Part shown: piece after piece, positions 1 through 8,216 of the stretch
Numbering within the stretch: position 1 is the stretch's first letter
Layout: each line of letters starts with the position of its first letter
Assembly: GCA_038326205.1 (NCBI GenBank)
Contig: JBBQJV010000008.1
Coordinates: 1 to 64,000 of the forward strand
DNA: 64,000 nt
Direction: 5' to 3'
From: UBA7672 sp038326205
GTDB lineage: Bacteria; Pseudomonadota; Alphaproteobacteria; Caulobacterales; Hyphomonadaceae
Notes under the pieces: model-generated
What the model was told of the DNA's origin: nothing
Seen by the model: the letters and a program-made list of their open reading frames with translations, nothing else
Database searches by the model: none
Program-made: the position numbers and the translations under genes

Positions 1-45
1 TTGCCAAGGTCGGGGTCGTGAGTTCGAATCTCATCGCCCGCTCCA
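1..45 (+). tRNA. tRNA-Gly (anticodon GCC), 3' part only
   Basis: The window opens inside the anticodon loop, which reads TTGCCAA, giving anticodon GCC. It is followed by a T arm (GTGAG, loop TTCGAAT, CTCAT), the 3' acceptor strand CGCCCGC, discriminator T and an encoded CCA ending at 45. The acceptor strand and anticodon fit tRNA-Gly. The D arm, the 5' acceptor strand and the promoter lie outside the window, so full folding cannot be checked. Confidence 0.9.
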
Positions 46-154
46 ATTTTCCACGATGCGGGAAGTCCAATACTCCCCTTCGGGGCGCGCAAGGGGTTTC
101 GGCTGTTGCGCAATGCTGACGCCCGCACGTCTATGCGCCGATCGATCCGTGCTT

Positions 155-194
155 CGATTGACCCATGCGCCGATTGACCCATGCGCCGATTGAC
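155..194. repeat. 16-bp tandem repeat, 2.5 copies
   Basis: The unit CGATTGACCCATGCGC occurs at 155-170 and 171-186, followed by a half copy at 187-194. A diverged related stretch precedes it at about 133-154. It lies between the tRNA and the ribosome-binding site of the next gene, so it is probably untranslated leader or spacer. The repeat contains in-frame ATG codons that can mislead start calling for the downstream gene. Confidence 0.8.
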
Positions 195-275
195 AATGGC
201 CGCCCCGGACGCGAAGGGCAGGCAAGCGCCGCGTTGCGCCGGGCGAAACAGGCAAGCGCCGATCGGGGAGCAGCG

Positions 276-1370
276 GTGAGCGGAAAGAAACCCGTCGACA
301 CCACGTTCGAGAACTTCGACCTCAAGGCCGAAGCCGACGAGGCGCGTGCCGACACCGCGCGCTTCGCTTTCGAATTCCCTGAACTGCTGGCCGACTTCCG
401 CATCGCCGACGCCAAGGCAAACGCCGCCAAGAAGACCAGCCGCCGCGCCGGCTATCTCTCGATCACGCTCGTCCTCGCCGCCCTGCTGGCCGGATCATCT
501 GCGCCAGTGCTTCACGCGCTCCACATCAGCCACACGACCGAACTGGCGATCGGCTACATCTCGACCGCCATGGGCCTCATCGGCGCAGCGCTTGGCCTGC
601 TCGGGCTGCGCAAGAGTTCCTCGCGCCATGTCTGGCTGCGCAACCGTCTCAAGACCGAGTCGATGCGGCTCTTTCATTTCCAGTATATGGCGGCGCAATT
701 CCCGAACCTGCTCGCCGCCGGCTCTGACCTCGCGAAGCGTCCAGCCTACCTTGCCGCGCGCGCGAAGGCCTATGCCGAGCTAGTCAATGGTCCACTGGCT
801 GATCCCGACGCCGAACTCCACCGCATCGCGATTCAATCCGGTGCTTACGCCTTCACGGCGGCGCCGGAAGCCCATCTTGCCGGACGCGAAGACGCCGCCA
901 TCGCCGAGACCGTGTTTGCCGCCTGGCGCAAGCTGCGCCTGCAATGGCAACTCGGATACTGCGAGGCGATGCTGGCGCCTAAGAAGACCGGCAAGCGCAT
1001 GTCGACGCGCCAGACCGAGCGGGCGTTCTCTCGCCTCGGCTGGATCTGCGTGGCGCTTGTGATCGGCCTGCACGTTGTCATGATCGGCGCCGAGCCCATG
1101 AACCTGTCGCGCATCTGGCTTGAAGCCGCGGTGGTATGGACGGCGCTCATCGCGCTGGGCGCGCGAGCGCTGGAGGCGGGCCTGCAACCCTCGCGCGATG
1201 TTGAGCGTTACGAACAGTATCGCGCCAACATTCTTGTCGCGACTGAACGCTTCCAGGCTGCCGACGGTCTCGCCGGTAAGCTCGAAGTCATGCGTGGGTT
1301 CGAGCGTAACAGCCTTGAGGAAATGCGAATCTTCATGCGCACGCACAAACGTTCCAGCTTCATGCTCTAA
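276..1370 (+). CDS. SLATT/DUF4231-like four-helix membrane protein
   Basis: A 364-residue membrane protein. I chose the GTG at 276 because GGGGAG lies 5 bp before it; ATG codons further upstream sit in a tandem repeat. The protein has two hydrophobic hairpins, one near residues 60-110 and one near 255-300. After each comes a cytosolic helix: the first carries W-L-R-N-R...E-S-M-R, the second a charged segment ending M-R-I-F-M-R-T-H. Tandem two-helix modules followed by a W..R...E..R helix are typical of SLATT/DUF4231 proteins, some of which are predicted effectors of nucleotide-signalling defence systems. No nucleotide cyclase or other defence partner is next to it here, so the role is unknown. 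The family call is inferred by eye. Confidence 0.6.
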   Translation: MSGKKPVDTTFENFDLKAEADEARADTARFAFEFPELLADFRIADAKANAAKKTSRRAGYLSITLVLAALLAGSSAPVLHALHISHTTELAIGYISTAMGLIGAALGLLGLRKSSSRHVWLRNRLKTESMRLFHFQYMAAQFPNLLAAGSDLAKRPAYLAARAKAYAELVNGPLADPDAELHRIAIQSGAYAFTAAPEAHLAGREDAAIAETVFAAWRKLRLQWQLGYCEAMLAPKKTGKRMSTRQTERAFSRLGWICVALVIGLHVVMIGAEPMNLSRIWLEAAVVWTALIALGARALEAGLQPSRDVERYEQYRANILVATERFQAADGLAGKLEVMRGFERNSLEEMRIFMRTHKRSSFML

Positions 1371-1503
1371 GCTGCGTTTTGGGCATGTCATCGCTCGCCT
1401 AATTCCGAGGTCGGACGTGACGCGGCGCTAGCGTCGGTCTATCTCGCTTTTGGTCTGTTCTGCTGTCCAGTGAAGCCCGCCCCACCATGAAGCCTACGCG
1501 ACC

Positions 1504-2685
1504 ATGAAAATCGTCATTGCAGGCGGAGGTATCGGAGGGCTCAGCGCCGCCATCGCGCTGTGCAAGGTGGGTTACGAAGTCGAGGTGGTTGAGCGCGCCT
1601 CGGCGCTGCAGGACGTCGGCGCGGGTCTGCAACTCTCGCCCAACGCCACCAAGGGCCTTGCTGCGCTGGGCGTGCTCGAGGCTGTGTCGACCGTATCGTC
1701 CATGCCGGAAACACTCGAAATGCGCATTGGGCGCACCGGCCAGAAAGTCTTTTCCATTCCGATCGCGAAAGAAGCGCGCAAGCGCTATGGGTCGCCCTAC
1801 CTGCACGCCCATCGCGCTGACCTGATCGAGATCCTCGCGCGGGCGGCGACGCATGCGGGCGCGCAGATGCGTCTCGGCGCGCGTGTCTCGGCTTACGTCC
1901 ATGATGGGGCGAGCCTGCGTGTCGGGCTCGATACCGGCGCCATCCTGCCATGCGACATGCTGGTTGGTGCTGATGGCGTCCGCTCCACCGTGCGACGCCA
2001 GATGCTGGGTGAGGAAGCGCCGCGTTTCACCGGCGCCGTGGCGTGGCGCATGACCGTGCCGGCCGACGTGGCGCCCGACCTGCCGCACGCGGCGATCGTA
2101 TGGGCCGGGGGGGGCAAGCATGCGGTGACGTATCGCATCCGCCGAGGCGAGCTGATAAACTTCGTCGGCGTGGTCGAGACGCGCGACTGGCGCAGCGAAA
2201 GCTGGGATCAGGTCGGCGATCCCGTAGAACTCGCGAAGGAATTTGGCGGCTGGGCGGGCCCCATACCTGATATCATCGCGTCCGCCGGCCAATGTTTTGT
2301 CTGGGCTCTGTTCGATCGCGATCCGTTGGCGGGCTGGTCCGGGGATCGCGTCACGCTTCTGGGCGACGCCTGCCACCCGATGCCCCCCTTCCAGGCGCAG
2401 GGCGCCGCCATGGCCATCGAAGACGCGATCGTGCTCGCCAAATGCCTGCAGGCCGAAGGCGTCTCGCCGGTGGCCCTGCAGCGTTACGAAAAGCTCCGCA
2501 AGCCGCGCACGACAAAGGTTCTGGCCAGCGCCCGAGCCAATATGAGCGTCTTCCACCGCTCAAACGCCGTGACGCAGACGGCGACCTATGGTCCGATGAA
2601 ACTCGCGGACAGGCTGTTCCCGTCTTTCGTCCGCTCGCGGCAGGATTGGATCTATGGCTACGATGTTCGCAACGTCACGGTTTAA
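1504..2685 (+). CDS. FAD-dependent monooxygenase (salicylate hydroxylase-like)
   Basis: Class A flavoprotein monooxygenase of 393 residues, the usual length. Residues 7-12 form the Rossmann GGGIGG for FAD. The middle motif V-G-A-D-G-V-R-S is at about 153-160 and the C-terminal ribityl-binding motif L-L-G-D-A-C-H-P-M is at about 286-294. Enzymes of this family hydroxylate aromatic acids with NAD(P)H and oxygen; the substrate here cannot be told from sequence. The end overlaps the start of the next lipoprotein gene by 32 bp, so the two are probably co-transcribed. No aromatic-degradation genes are nearby, which leaves a general detoxifying or quinone-related role possible. Confidence 0.85.
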   Translation: MKIVIAGGGIGGLSAAIALCKVGYEVEVVERASALQDVGAGLQLSPNATKGLAALGVLEAVSTVSSMPETLEMRIGRTGQKVFSIPIAKEARKRYGSPYLHAHRADLIEILARAATHAGAQMRLGARVSAYVHDGASLRVGLDTGAILPCDMLVGADGVRSTVRRQMLGEEAPRFTGAVAWRMTVPADVAPDLPHAAIVWAGGGKHAVTYRIRRGELINFVGVVETRDWRSESWDQVGDPVELAKEFGGWAGPIPDIIASAGQCFVWALFDRDPLAGWSGDRVTLLGDACHPMPPFQAQGAAMAIEDAIVLAKCLQAEGVSPVALQRYEKLRKPRTTKVLASARANMSVFHRSNAVTQTATYGPMKLADRLFPSFVRSRQDWIYGYDVRNVTV

Positions 2686-3613
2686 GGCGACAGGCTCGTT
2701 GCATGTGGTGTTGCTTGCAGCTGTGCTGGCGACAGCGTGCGAACCGACTGGTCCGCAACGCGCGGCTTCCGACGCGGTCGTCGCCGACGTGGATGACAAG
2801 GGCGCCGCGTGGCCGCTGCTGCTGCAACACTGCCTGCGCTCGCCCAACTGCGATCCAATGAGCAATTTCGGCGATGGCGCGGGCGAGGCCTCCAACACGA
2901 TCGGCTCTGTCGCGTGGTTCGTGCAGGTGCGCGAAAAGGTCGGCGAAGGCGGACAGGATTATGGCGCCAAGGCCGAGCTCAGCCTGTTCGGCGGGCGCAG
3001 TATTGGCGGCAAGGCCGGCAGGCCGCTGACCATCGACGAGCTTCCCGATAATCTCGGCGGCGCCCGCGCTAAACGCTCGACGCTGACCATCGACTATCGC
3101 GCGCCCTCAGATGTGCTCGAACCCTACGGGCTCCAGGTCATTTCGCCTTTTCTCACGGGCGTTGCGGCGGGAGTGGAGGAAGCGAAGCTGGAAATTGCCG
3201 GCGCCGAAGGCGTTCTGTTCTCCGTCATGGCGGGCGGCATGGCCGCTGCCGAGACGCCCGTGAATGGCGGCTACAAGGCGCCCGACGCCATGGTGTTTTT
3301 CGCCTCGCAGAACATCCGCGACGAACCTTTGCCGAAACTGCTGGCTGCACTGGCCAAGGGCGAATCCCTCTCGCTCCGCCTGAAATCCGCTGATGGCGAG
3401 ACCATGCTGCAGGACGCACTCTACGCCGATGGCTATGCCGCAGCCCTGGAGCAGGCGAGCGCCGCCCTCAACGATGCCGGCATCACAAAACCCATCGTCG
3501 AACGGTGCGCCCCCCTTATGAACAAGGACGACGCCTTCTGGCGTACCTCGCTCTCCAGCTTCCCCTCCACCTCCCACGTCTGCGACCCCCGCCTGCCAGA
3601 CCAACGCCGCTGA
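2654..3613 (+). CDS. predicted lipoprotein of unknown function
   Basis: Unrecognised 319-residue protein. Residues 1-29 look like a lipoprotein signal ending in the lipobox L-A-T-A-C with Cys29, so the product is probably anchored in the envelope. AGGA lies 8 bp before the ATG, inside the end of the monooxygenase gene, which supports translational coupling. The mature part is soluble and alternates acidic and hydrophobic segments, with Cys pairs at the start (HCLRSPNC) and near the end. The last 20 or so residues are Ser/Pro-rich and low in similarity to anything I know. No catalytic motif was found. Confidence 0.7.
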   Translation: MATMFATSRFKATGSLHVVLLAAVLATACEPTGPQRAASDAVVADVDDKGAAWPLLLQHCLRSPNCDPMSNFGDGAGEASNTIGSVAWFVQVREKVGEGGQDYGAKAELSLFGGRSIGGKAGRPLTIDELPDNLGGARAKRSTLTIDYRAPSDVLEPYGLQVISPFLTGVAAGVEEAKLEIAGAEGVLFSVMAGGMAAAETPVNGGYKAPDAMVFFASQNIRDEPLPKLLAALAKGESLSLRLKSADGETMLQDALYADGYAAALEQASAALNDAGITKPIVERCAPLMNKDDAFWRTSLSSFPSTSHVCDPRLPDQRR

Positions 3614-4122
3614 CACTCCGCCTGCCGCCTCTGGACCGCCGTGCTCCCGCCCGGCAGCGCGCCGCGTTAGCGGCGCGATCGATCCAACAAGCTCCCTGCT
3701 TCGCAGCGATTGCCGGGCAGGAGCCCGGCGGTCCCAACCCGACTTATCCGCCGAATCTGCACACCGGCCCGTCGATCCGACTCCAGCAAACTCGACGGCC
3801 TAACCGTTCCAAAACGCTGAATCCGCAATCTCTCGATCCTACACTTTACCGCCCATGCGATACTGCCTTCATCCACCTCGCAGGAGGGCAGCTGATCACT
3901 GTTCAACGGCGTGGGGTGGCTGCAGGCGAGCGTGAAAGTCCGTGCTGACAATCCAGAAGGGTTCAGGCTCGGCAGCACGCGGGGCATCCCGCGACCCCGG
4001 GCCCTCCATTGGAGATCAGCCCGCCTGCCTCCCGAAACCAAAGGCGTAGGGAGGGAGCTACGGCATTCCGGACGGCAGATGCCGGTCCGATTGCGGGATC
4101 ATGCCAGCAAGTTCGCGCTAAC
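3614..4122. other. 509-bp gene-free region with hairpins
   Basis: No convincing coding sequence on either strand. A perfect 7-bp stem (GCCGGGC at 3712-3718, GCCCGGC at 3723-3729, 4-base loop) lies about 100 bp after the lipoprotein gene but has no T-run. The part from about 3880 to 4100 is rich in short complementary G/C tracts and could be a structured RNA. I could not match it to 6S RNA, RNase P RNA, SRP RNA or a known riboswitch. Confidence 0.4.
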
Positions 4123-4686
4123 CTACTTCAGCGCAGCAGCCCGCGCGGTGCAGTCGGCCACGGAAATGCGCAGGGTGTTGGCGGCGTAGTCCTTCTCACC
4201 CTTGTCGTCATAGGCAAGGCTGAAGTCGGCCGAGGCCTGTTCCGTCGTCACGCCCTCGGCGATCAGCTTGTCGAGGCCCGCCCGGCCGAGCGCCTGATGG
4301 TCGCGCAGCAGCAGCGAGGCCTTGTCGGGATGCGAGTCATTGATCCGTATACTGAACTCCGCGCTCAGCACCCCCGAGCAATACATGTCGTCCTTCGCCG
4401 CCTGCGAGCCGAGGTTGAAGTCGTCGGGCGGGTTGCCCATCATCCCGATCGGCGTGTCTACCGTGGAACCAGTAGCAGGCGCGTTGAGGTCGAACGGCGG
4501 CACGGGCGTCGGCATGGTAAGATCAAGCGGCGGCAGGCCCGCTATCGTCGTCGTAAACGACGGGAGGCTGGCGAGGCGTTTTTCCATGACCTCGCGTTCG
4601 CTCGGCTGGGTGAGGCGGAAAATCATGCCGCCGCCAAACACGACGATCGCGAAGAGGCCAATGATCTGGCGTGGATGCAGCTTCAT
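4123..4686 (-). CDS. hypothetical membrane-anchored protein, paralogue of the next gene
   Basis: 187 residues from the ATG at 4686. A single hydrophobic segment (residues 8-20) forms an N-terminal anchor, with the rest predicted periplasmic. A Pro-rich linker leads to a C-terminal domain starting L-G-S-Q-A-A-K-D-D-M-Y-C and ending with D-C-T-A-R-A-A-A. The same domain pattern (I-G-S-Q-E-A-R-D-A-L-Y-C ... D-D-C-N-K-R-A-A-A) occurs in the protein encoded just upstream at 4713-5162. The two are therefore tandem paralogues, probably one operon read leftwards. The two shared Cys probably form a disulfide. The function is unknown. Confidence 0.65.
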   Translation of the reverse strand: MKLHPRQIIGLFAIVVFGGGMIFRLTQPSEREVMEKRLASLPSFTTTIAGLPPLDLTMPTPVPPFDLNAPATGSTVDTPIGMMGNPPDDFNLGSQAAKDDMYCSGVLSAEFSIRINDSHPDKASLLLRDHQALGRAGLDKLIAEGVTTEQASADFSLAYDDKGEKDYAANTLRISVADCTARAAALK

Positions 4687-4712
4687 GATCCGCAGCCCCC
4701 CTCTGGTCGACC

Positions 4713-5162
4713 CTATTCCGGCATCGGTATGGCGGCCGCGCGCTTGTTGCAATCGTCCAGTGCAATGCGCGGCTTGCCGGCCTTTGCGTCCTTTTCGACC
4801 TGCGCGGCATAAGCGTCCGAAATCGCCCGTGCGTGCGTCGCGTGCGCAGCCTTCTCCGCGACCAGCTTGTTGATGCCGAACTCGCCGACAATGAACCCCA
4901 GCGTCTGCGCTTTCCGCAACAGCGCTTCGTCGACTGGGGCAAGCGCGTCAGAGAGGTCCGGGTTCTCAAAATAGATCAGGGCGGAGCAATAAAGCGCATC
5001 GCGCGCCTCCTGCGAGCCGATGGTGAGGAGGTTGGTGGGGAGGGTGGGGGAGGAGGTGGTGACGGGTGGGGCGGGTTCGGCCATTGCGGGCTGGGCGTCG
5101 CGTTGCTGGCTGCCACACGCGGCGCAGGCCAGTGCGATCAACAATCCAGAGCGATGCCACAT
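4713..5162 (-). CDS. hypothetical lipoprotein, paralogue of 4123-4686
   Basis: 149 residues. The ATG at 5162 is preceded by AGGAGG at good spacing, which fixes the start against a longer open frame. The signal peptide ends in the lipobox L-A-C-A-A-C with Cys17. After a Pro/Thr-rich linker comes the domain shared with the downstream gene, holding conserved Gly-Ser-Gln, Tyr-Cys and a terminal Asp-Cys. The two genes are 26 bp apart on the same strand. The probable location is the periplasm or outer membrane, and the function is unknown. Confidence 0.7.
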   Translation of the reverse strand: MWHRSGLLIALACAACGSQQRDAQPAMAEPAPPVTTSSPTLPTNLLTIGSQEARDALYCSALIYFENPDLSDALAPVDEALLRKAQTLGFIVGEFGINKLVAEKAAHATHARAISDAYAAQVEKDAKAGKPRIALDDCNKRAAAIPMPE

Positions 5163-5271
5163 GTCGAACGCCTCCTGTTTCACGCAGCCTGTGATAGCGC
5201 AGCTGCCCGGTTGGGCAACCTTGGATGACGCCAGCTGACTCAACACTCCGCGAGCCCTATAGAGCCCCGCG

Positions 5272-5898
5272 ATGGATATCTGGGTGTGGGCCAATTTCAC
5301 GCTGTTGTTCCTGGCCGGCGGCTTAACCCCCGGACCAGCCGTGATTCTCGTGACCACCGCGTCGATCCGCTATGGCTTCTGGGCGTCGATGGCGCCAGCG
5401 GCTGGCATCTGCGCCGCCAACCTGGTCTGGATCTCGCTCGCGGCCTCCGGCGTCGCGGTCGTCGCCAAGAACTTCCCCGAGGCATTCCTGGCTTTCAAGG
5501 TCGCCGGCATCGCCTTTATCGTCTGGCTCGCCTGGCGCACGGCGTTCGGCGCGCCGGTCGACCTGTTGCGCCGCGATCCGCCGCCTCGACGCAAGCTGTT
5601 CTCACATGGCGTTGGCCTGCAGCTCGCGAACCCCAACGCGCTGGTCTATTTCGGCGGCCTGCTGCCAACCTATTTCAACCCCGATCATGACATGATCCCA
5701 CAAGTGCTGATCAGCATGGCGACCGTGACGGTGTGCGAACTGTTCGGGCTGGTCGTCTACGCCAGCAGCGCCGATGTGCTGGCCCTGCGCTTCCAGTCGG
5801 CGACATTCGCGCACTGGTTTTTCAGGCTCGCCGCACTGGCCATGGTGATTTCAGCAGGTTTCGCGGTCTACGTGACATGGGCTGCGACCGGTCGCTAA
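5272..5898 (+). CDS. LysE/RhtB family exporter
   Basis: A 208-residue inner-membrane protein with about six hydrophobic helices, the normal size for LysE/RhtB amino-acid or metabolite exporters. The N-terminal segment L-A-G-G-L-T-P-G-P-A-V-I-L-V is the family hallmark (T-P-G-P). The middle part Q-L-A-N-P-N-A-L-V-Y-F matches the conserved N-P-K/N segment. It is transcribed divergently from the 5162 lipoprotein gene, with about 110 bp between starts. The transported substrate cannot be deduced. Confidence 0.85.
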   Translation: MDIWVWANFTLLFLAGGLTPGPAVILVTTASIRYGFWASMAPAAGICAANLVWISLAASGVAVVAKNFPEAFLAFKVAGIAFIVWLAWRTAFGAPVDLLRRDPPPRRKLFSHGVGLQLANPNALVYFGGLLPTYFNPDHDMIPQVLISMATVTVCELFGLVVYASSADVLALRFQSATFAHWFFRLAALAMVISAGFAVYVTWAATGR

Positions 5899-5913
5899 AA
5901 CTCTGTAACCAGA

Positions 5914-6150
5914 TCAGTCGCCGATCTGACCAGTGCGGAGCGGCAGGTCCATCGGACGCACGTCCGGCACGGTGTCGCCGCGCACGTGCGGATCGAGCAT
6001 GCAACGGTCACGTTCCACCGGATCGTTCTCGAAATGAGAGAGGCAGACCTGCTCCTGCGAGAGCTCCGCCTCTCGTTTGCCCGGCGTCGCGCATGCAGCG
6101 AGGCCAAGACCCAGAACGATGCACGGCAAAACAAGTTGAAGACGGCCCAT
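5914..6150 (-). CDS. small predicted lipoprotein
   Basis: 78 residues. The signal peptide ends in L-A-A-C with Cys20, so this is a probable lipoprotein. The mature part carries Cys36 and Cys50 within a short acidic domain (V-C-L-S-H-F-E-N-D-P-V-E-R-D-R-C), which suggests one disulfide. The gene is convergent with the LysE gene, and the two stops are 15 bp apart. No family recognised. Confidence 0.6.
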   Translation of the reverse strand: MGRLQLVLPCIVLGLGLAACATPGKREAELSQEQVCLSHFENDPVERDRCMLDPHVRGDTVPDVRPMDLPLRTGQIGD

Positions 6151-6201
6151 CGAGTCTCTCCTGCACCCCTTCAGCTCTGTACGGCCATCGCGCCGCAGCT
6201 T

Positions 6202-6759
6202 CTAGTGCTCTCCAGCCACAAGCGGCCTGTCGATCAGGACGGCGAGGAGCAGGGCGGGACCACCGATCGCTTCCCAGCCATGACTGGTGCCACGCTGGAT
6301 CACGATCTGGCCGGGCTTCACGCGCGTGCGCACCTTGTCGAGGATCAGGTCAACTTCGCCCTGGAGAAGGCAGATCACATCGAGCGACGCCGTCTTGTGC
6401 ATCGCCGGATGCTTCGACTGGTCGGTGAGGTGATGGTCTGCATCGAACGAGGCAAAACGATCGCGCACCATGGCGTTCATCGCCTCATCGGGAACGCCGG
6501 GCGGTCGCGGATTGATGGCGAACCAGCGCACGCGCACTTTGCCCGTATCGGGCGACAACACCGTTCGCTTCGGGCCAAGGTCTGCATGGTCGGTTGGGTC
6601 AAGCGCGCCGGTCACGACATCGTGCCAGATGTCGAACAGGCCGCCAGCCTCGATCGGACCACTCGTGGCGGAAGGCGGACCGTCGAGGATGACGATGCTG
6701 TCACCGGAGGCGTCATCGCCTGTGATGATGCGGCGCATGGTGGTCGCGAAATCCTGCAT
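6202..6759 (-). CDS. cupin-domain protein
   Basis: 185 residues. The C-terminal half is a single cupin: H-K-T-A-S-L-D-V-I-C-L-L-Q-G-E-V near residue 122, then V-K-P-G-Q-I-V-I-Q-R-G-T-S-H-G-W. The first His of the usual HxH pair is preserved and the E/G-rich turn is present, but the metal site looks incomplete. The N-terminal half resembles the variable lid of small-molecule cupins. It lies 51 bp upstream of the small lipoprotein gene on the same strand. The reaction is unknown. Confidence 0.75.
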   Translation of the reverse strand: MQDFATTMRRIITGDDASGDSIVILDGPPSATSGPIEAGGLFDIWHDVVTGALDPTDHADLGPKRTVLSPDTGKVRVRWFAINPRPPGVPDEAMNAMVRDRFASFDADHHLTDQSKHPAMHKTASLDVICLLQGEVDLILDKVRTRVKPGQIVIQRGTSHGWEAIGGPALLLAVLIDRPLVAGEH

Positions 6760-6928
6760 GGACGTATCCCCGATCCGTTAGGGTTTGACTGCCCGGAAGG
6801 CTACACCCGCGTTTCGTGGTGATGAAAGGCAAGTTTCGCCTGCGCCACTGCTCGGCTGCGGGTGCGCGTTGATCTTGGCGCCGCCGCGACCTATTCGCTA
6901 ACGTGCAGCTGCAGCGAGATGCCGGGGG

Positions 6929-7849
6929 ATGAGCGAGACAGAGCGACCCGAACGGCTGGTGACGACGGGCTGGGCGCTTTATCAGGCAGGCAACCGGCAA
7001 GGTGCGCTGCGAGATTTCCGCGCCGCGCTGGCGATCGACCCCGACAATCCCGAGGCGCTGGTGGGACTGTCGCAGGCGCAGATCGCGCTCAACTTGCTCA
7101 GCGATGCAGGTGCGACCGCCGACCGGCTGCTGCAGCTGGCGCCCGACATGGCGCAGGCGCATCGCATCCGTGGCGAGGTGCTGCGCCGCCAGCGTATGCT
7201 GGCGCAGGCGCAGAAATATTTCGAGGAGTCTATCCGGCTCAATCCCGACGATGCGCTCGGCTATCACTATCTGGCCGTCGTCCAGTTCGAGCAGAAGCAG
7301 TATGCCCGCGCGCTGAGGAGCGTGGAGCACGGTCGCCGGGTCGCACCCTGGTATGGCGTGCTGGCGGCGCAAAAGGCGCTCATCCTGCTCCACTACGAGG
7401 GTCCAAAAGCTGCCGAGCCATGGGCCGATGAAGCCCTGCGTCTGTCGCCGGACGAAACCTATGTGATGACCGAAGCTGCGCGCGTGGCGTTGATGCGCGG
7501 CAAGCTGCAGAAGGCGCACGACCTGCTGGAGGTCGTGCTGCGTCGTGACGCCAATGACGAGGATGCGATCGCTCTATTCCTGCTCACCGAACCCAACCGC
7601 TATCGGCTGTTGCGCGCCAACGCGCAGTTCCAGTTCTGGCGCAAGAGCCATGGCCTCCTCGGATGGCTGGCGTGGCTGCTGGTGTGGAGTTTGTTGTTTG
7701 CTGTGCTGATCATCGTGGCGCTGGCCGGACGCGTGCCTGCCTTCGTTGTCGCGGTGGCCTATCAGTTGTTCTGGCGCCTGCAGTATTCCGGACACCGCAA
7801 GCGTGTTCGCGCACACTTTACCCAAGCGAAGTTAAAACCCGGCTTCTAG
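6929..7849 (+). CDS. TPR-repeat protein with C-terminal membrane hairpin
   Basis: 306 residues. Residues 7-200 hold about five tetratricopeptide repeats with the typical W/G-L-Y/A-A-P pattern, for example A-L-Y-Q-A-G-N-R-Q-G-A-L-R-D-F-R-A-A-L-A. Residues 235-285 contain two hydrophobic helices, W-L-A-W-L-L-V-W-S-L-L-F-A-V-L and the following V-P-A-F-V-V-A-V-A-Y. This makes it a membrane-tethered TPR scaffold with the TPR part probably cytosolic. The ATG follows a run of five G with almost no spacing, so the exact start is not certain. Partner unknown. Confidence 0.8.
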   Translation: MSETERPERLVTTGWALYQAGNRQGALRDFRAALAIDPDNPEALVGLSQAQIALNLLSDAGATADRLLQLAPDMAQAHRIRGEVLRRQRMLAQAQKYFEESIRLNPDDALGYHYLAVVQFEQKQYARALRSVEHGRRVAPWYGVLAAQKALILLHYEGPKAAEPWADEALRLSPDETYVMTEAARVALMRGKLQKAHDLLEVVLRRDANDEDAIALFLLTEPNRYRLLRANAQFQFWRKSHGLLGWLAWLLVWSLLFAVLIIVALAGRVPAFVVAVAYQLFWRLQYSGHRKRVRAHFTQAKLKPGF

Positions 7850-7924
7850 AGTATCCGGATCGGCTGAGTTGGAATCGCGCACGGCGATCGGCCGAAGTCG
7901 TGAAACCGACCCGTAACAACGAAC

Positions 7925-7977
7925 CTAGAGCACATGCTGCAGTGCTACCGCTTCCACCAAGGCTGATCGTGCTCTAG
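7925..7977. repeat. 53-bp intergenic inverted repeat between convergent genes
   Basis: The element starts with CTAGAGCAC (7925-7933) and ends with its exact reverse complement GTGCTCTAG (7969-7977). It lies between the TPR gene and the convergent 7987 gene, so it could act as a two-way terminator. It has the look of a dispersed intergenic repeat. Only this copy was seen in the window. Confidence 0.65.
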
Positions 7978-7986
7978 CGGGAGCGA

Positions 7987-8172
7987 TCAGGAGCGCCGGT
8001 CAGCGTTCCTCTCGCCGGCGTTACGCTGGACTGAGTTCAGGCAGTCGAGTCGCTCTCTGGCGTCTATGAGTTCGTTGCAGTTTCGGCGGGCGGCGCTGTC
8101 ATACGTCCCCTGCCAGTTGAAGCAGCCCGATACGGCGAGACAGGCAATGGCGGCGAGGGTGAGCCGGATCAT
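7987..8172 (-). CDS. small Cys-rich lipoprotein
   Basis: 61 residues from ATG 8172. The signal M-I-R-L-T-L-A-A-I-A-C-L-A-V-S-G-C is a good lipoprotein signal with Cys17 as the lipid site. Two further Cys (R-N-C-N-E-L and L-D-C-L-N-S) could form a disulfide. A GTG at 8220 overlaps the tag stop as GTGA and is in frame, but it would add a charged 16-residue tail in front of the signal. I prefer 8172, which has AGGTGA about 10 bp before it. The gene follows tag in the same direction. Confidence 0.6.
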   Translation of the reverse strand: MIRLTLAAIACLAVSGCFNWQGTYDSAARRNCNELIDARERLDCLNSVQRNAGERNADRRS

Positions 8173-8216
8173 GCGCCGGTGTTCACCTGCGATTTCCAAC
8201 CGCTTGAGCCGCATTG

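Noticed and set aside
1..45. tRNA 3' end as an integration site
   Set aside because: No second copy of the tRNA end and no integrase were found in the window.
3880..4100. Possible RNase P, 6S RNA or group II intron fragment (GTGAAAGTCC present)
   Set aside because: The conserved cores of these RNAs are absent; only a short chance match was seen.
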